NCBI GenBank assembly: GCA_017521875.1
Contig: JAFXBH010000241.1
Location: 1-6,518 of the forward strand
Reading direction: 5' to 3'
From: Oscillospiraceae bacterium
Lineage (GTDB): Bacteria > Bacillota > Clostridia > Oscillospirales > Oscillospiraceae
DNA length: 6,518 bases
The notes beneath the pieces were generated by a model that saw only the letters and a program-made list of their open reading frames with translations, had not been told where the DNA came from and made no database searches. The translations under genes were made by a program, and so were the position numbers. Positions 5,578-6,518 of this stretch are shown one piece after another. Every line of letters begins with the position of its first letter. Position 1 is the stretch's first letter.

Positions 5578-6416
5578 TGGAAATATGGTATAAAATCTGC
5601 GAAATAACCTCTTTGGAGATGTTACAGTGGAACTTTATGCGCAATGCGTTACTTGCAGTATTACTGATGGCACCGCTGTTTGGTCTGACATCCACCATGA
5701 TCGTTACCGGGCGAATGAGTTTCTTCTCTGATGCGTTGGGACATTCTGCTTTTACCGGCATCGCCATTGGCTGCATTTGCGGTATCAGCGCACCCACCTG
5801 GGTGGCGGTCATCTTTGCAGTCGCATTTGCACTCCTGTTTTCTTTTGTGCGCAGCCGCAGCAATCAGGCCGCTGACACTCTGATCGGTGTATTCTCCAGC
5901 GCAGCCGTGGCCTTGGGCATTTTTATTGCCACGCTGGGCGGCAATAGTTTTACCAAGTACAACCGATATCTTATTGGCGATGTATTATCTGTAACCCCCG
6001 GTGAAATAGCCTGGCTGGGCGCAGTATTGCTGGCAATGGTTGTCTTTTGGTTTTTCTTTGGCAATCGACTGACACTATCTGCCATCCACCCGGAACTGGC
6101 TTCTTCCCGGGGATTCTCCCCCGCTCTGTCGCAAACCATTTTTACCACCGCCATTGCTGTTATTGTTACATTGGCCATCTCCTGGGTTGGTCTGCTGATC
6201 CTCAACTCACTGCTGGTATTGCCCGGCGCATCCGCCCGCAATATATCTAAAAATCTCAGGCAGTATCACGGCTTTTCCATCTTATTTGCGCTGATTGCCT
6301 GTATTGCCGGCTTGGCTATATCTTACTATTTAGGAGCCTCCACCGGCGCAGCCATCTCCCTTGTTCTGGCCTGTATCTTTGCCATTTCCTTCTGCTTTAG
6401 AAAGGTGCGGTGCTGA
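5577..6416 (+). CDS. znuB: Zinc-type ABC transporter permease (ABC-3 family)
   Basis: The integral membrane channel subunit. The 279 residues are strongly hydrophobic, with about seven to eight predicted segments (roughly 23-45, 55-72, 74-92, 102-120, 143-162, 186-212, 232-251 and 253-273; boundaries estimated by eye). Family hallmarks are visible: GRMSFFSDALGHSAFTGIAIG (45-65), a typical ABC-3 block with the conserved DALGHSAF, then DTLIGVFSSAAVALGI (100-115) and LLILNSLLVLPGASARNIS (206-224), which matches the LLVxLLVxPAATA-type region. The ATG shares its A with the znuC TAA stop and is preceded by AAAGGGGG (5560-5567), so translation is coupled to znuC. Length is normal for the family. The order receptor-ATPase-permease is intact and no frame is broken. 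Confidence 0.95.
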   Translation: MEIWYKICEITSLEMLQWNFMRNALLAVLLMAPLFGLTSTMIVTGRMSFFSDALGHSAFTGIAIGCICGISAPTWVAVIFAVAFALLFSFVRSRSNQAADTLIGVFSSAAVALGIFIATLGGNSFTKYNRYLIGDVLSVTPGEIAWLGAVLLAMVVFWFFFGNRLTLSAIHPELASSRGFSPALSQTIFTTAIAVIVTLAISWVGLLILNSLLVLPGASARNISKNLRQYHGFSILFALIACIAGLAISYYLGASTGAAISLVLACIFAISFCFRKVRC

Positions 6417-6417
6417 T

Positions 6418-6518
6418 ATGGATATTACCATTCAACCAATCGCTGTCATGCGGAGCGATTTCCCTACCAAATTTGGCAGTCCCCGGCAAAGCGGATTGGC
6501 AGAAAATTTGCGATCTAC
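6418..6518 (+). CDS. trmO: tRNA (N6-threonylcarbamoyladenosine-37)-N6-methyltransferase TrmO (5' part only)
   Basis: TrmO uses S-adenosylmethionine to methylate t6A at position 37 of tRNA-Thr, giving m6t6A. Only 33 residues are visible before the window edge, but they begin MDITIQPIAVMRSDFPTKFG and continue SPRQSGLAENL, which matches the N-terminal signature of the TrmO/TsaA (UPF0066) family (IxPIAxxRSDFPTKFGxPRQSGL). The gene starts one base after the znuB stop (TGATATG), so it is probably the fourth gene of the zinc transcript. The nearest purine-rich site, AAAGG at 6401-6405, lies about twelve bases upstream and is weak, so translation may depend on coupling to znuB. Confidence 0.88.
   Translation, partial: MDITIQPIAVMRSDFPTKFGSPRQSGLAENLRS

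Noticed and set aside
5447..6241. Two minus-strand open frames (138 and 125 codons) opposite znuC and znuB
   Set aside because: Shadows of the ATPase and permease genes; compositions reflect the reverse complement of hydrophobic codons.
1..6518. Search for CRISPR repeats, insertion sequence ends, tRNA genes, riboswitches or SRP RNA
   Set aside because: No regularly spaced direct repeats, transposase frames, cloverleaf-like segments or recognisable riboswitch or SRP RNA cores were seen; all intergenic gaps are under 170 bases.

Overview
The window looks like chromosomal DNA from a Gram-positive, low-to-moderate GC bacterium of the Clostridia. An Oscillospiraceae/Ruminococcaceae-type gut anaerobe is my best guess, inferred from gene content and protein flavour and not proven. 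The evidence is the ylxM-ffh-rpsP-khpA-rimM gene order, strong AGGAGG-type ribosome binding sites, sigmaA-type promoters, a lipoprotein solute receptor, and a zinc transporter ATPase with a Cys/His-rich N-terminus. No mobile element, CRISPR array, tRNA or rRNA is visible.

Left half (1-2829, all minus strand, so read right to left): a housekeeping cluster for protein targeting and ribosome assembly. A near-consensus promoter at 2801-2829 drives ylxM (HTH partner of the signal recognition particle), ffh (SRP54 GTPase), rpsP (ribosomal protein S16), khpA (KH-domain RNA chaperone) and rimM (30S maturation factor, cut by the left edge). trmD and rplS would be expected just beyond the edge. Two intercistronic hairpins (ffh-rpsP and khpA-rimM) may tune stoichiometry inside the operon.

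Middle (2826-3915): a minus-strand two-part GNAT-like acetyltransferase gene lies just upstream of ylxM, and its stop codon is embedded in the ylxM -35 box. An AT-rich divergent promoter region (about 3480-3646) separates it from a plus-strand gene for a 77-residue protein of unknown function, which ends in a textbook intrinsic terminator (3889-3915).

Right part (3927-6518, plus strand): a compact, translationally coupled zinc-type ABC importer. It comprises znuA (lipoprotein receptor with a His-rich loop and three probable His ligands), znuC (ATPase) and znuB (permease). One base after znuB's stop comes the start of trmO, the tRNA m6t6A37 methyltransferase gene, cut by the right edge. The receptor captures metal outside the membrane, ZnuB forms the channel and ZnuC powers it. 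trmO is probably co-transcribed.

I see no convincing evidence for a new multi-gene system. The points most worth a second look are the overlapping stop/-35 element, the Cys/His N-terminus of ZnuC, the two operon-internal hairpins, the promoter and start of znuA, the zinc-transport/trmO linkage, and the unknown small protein.
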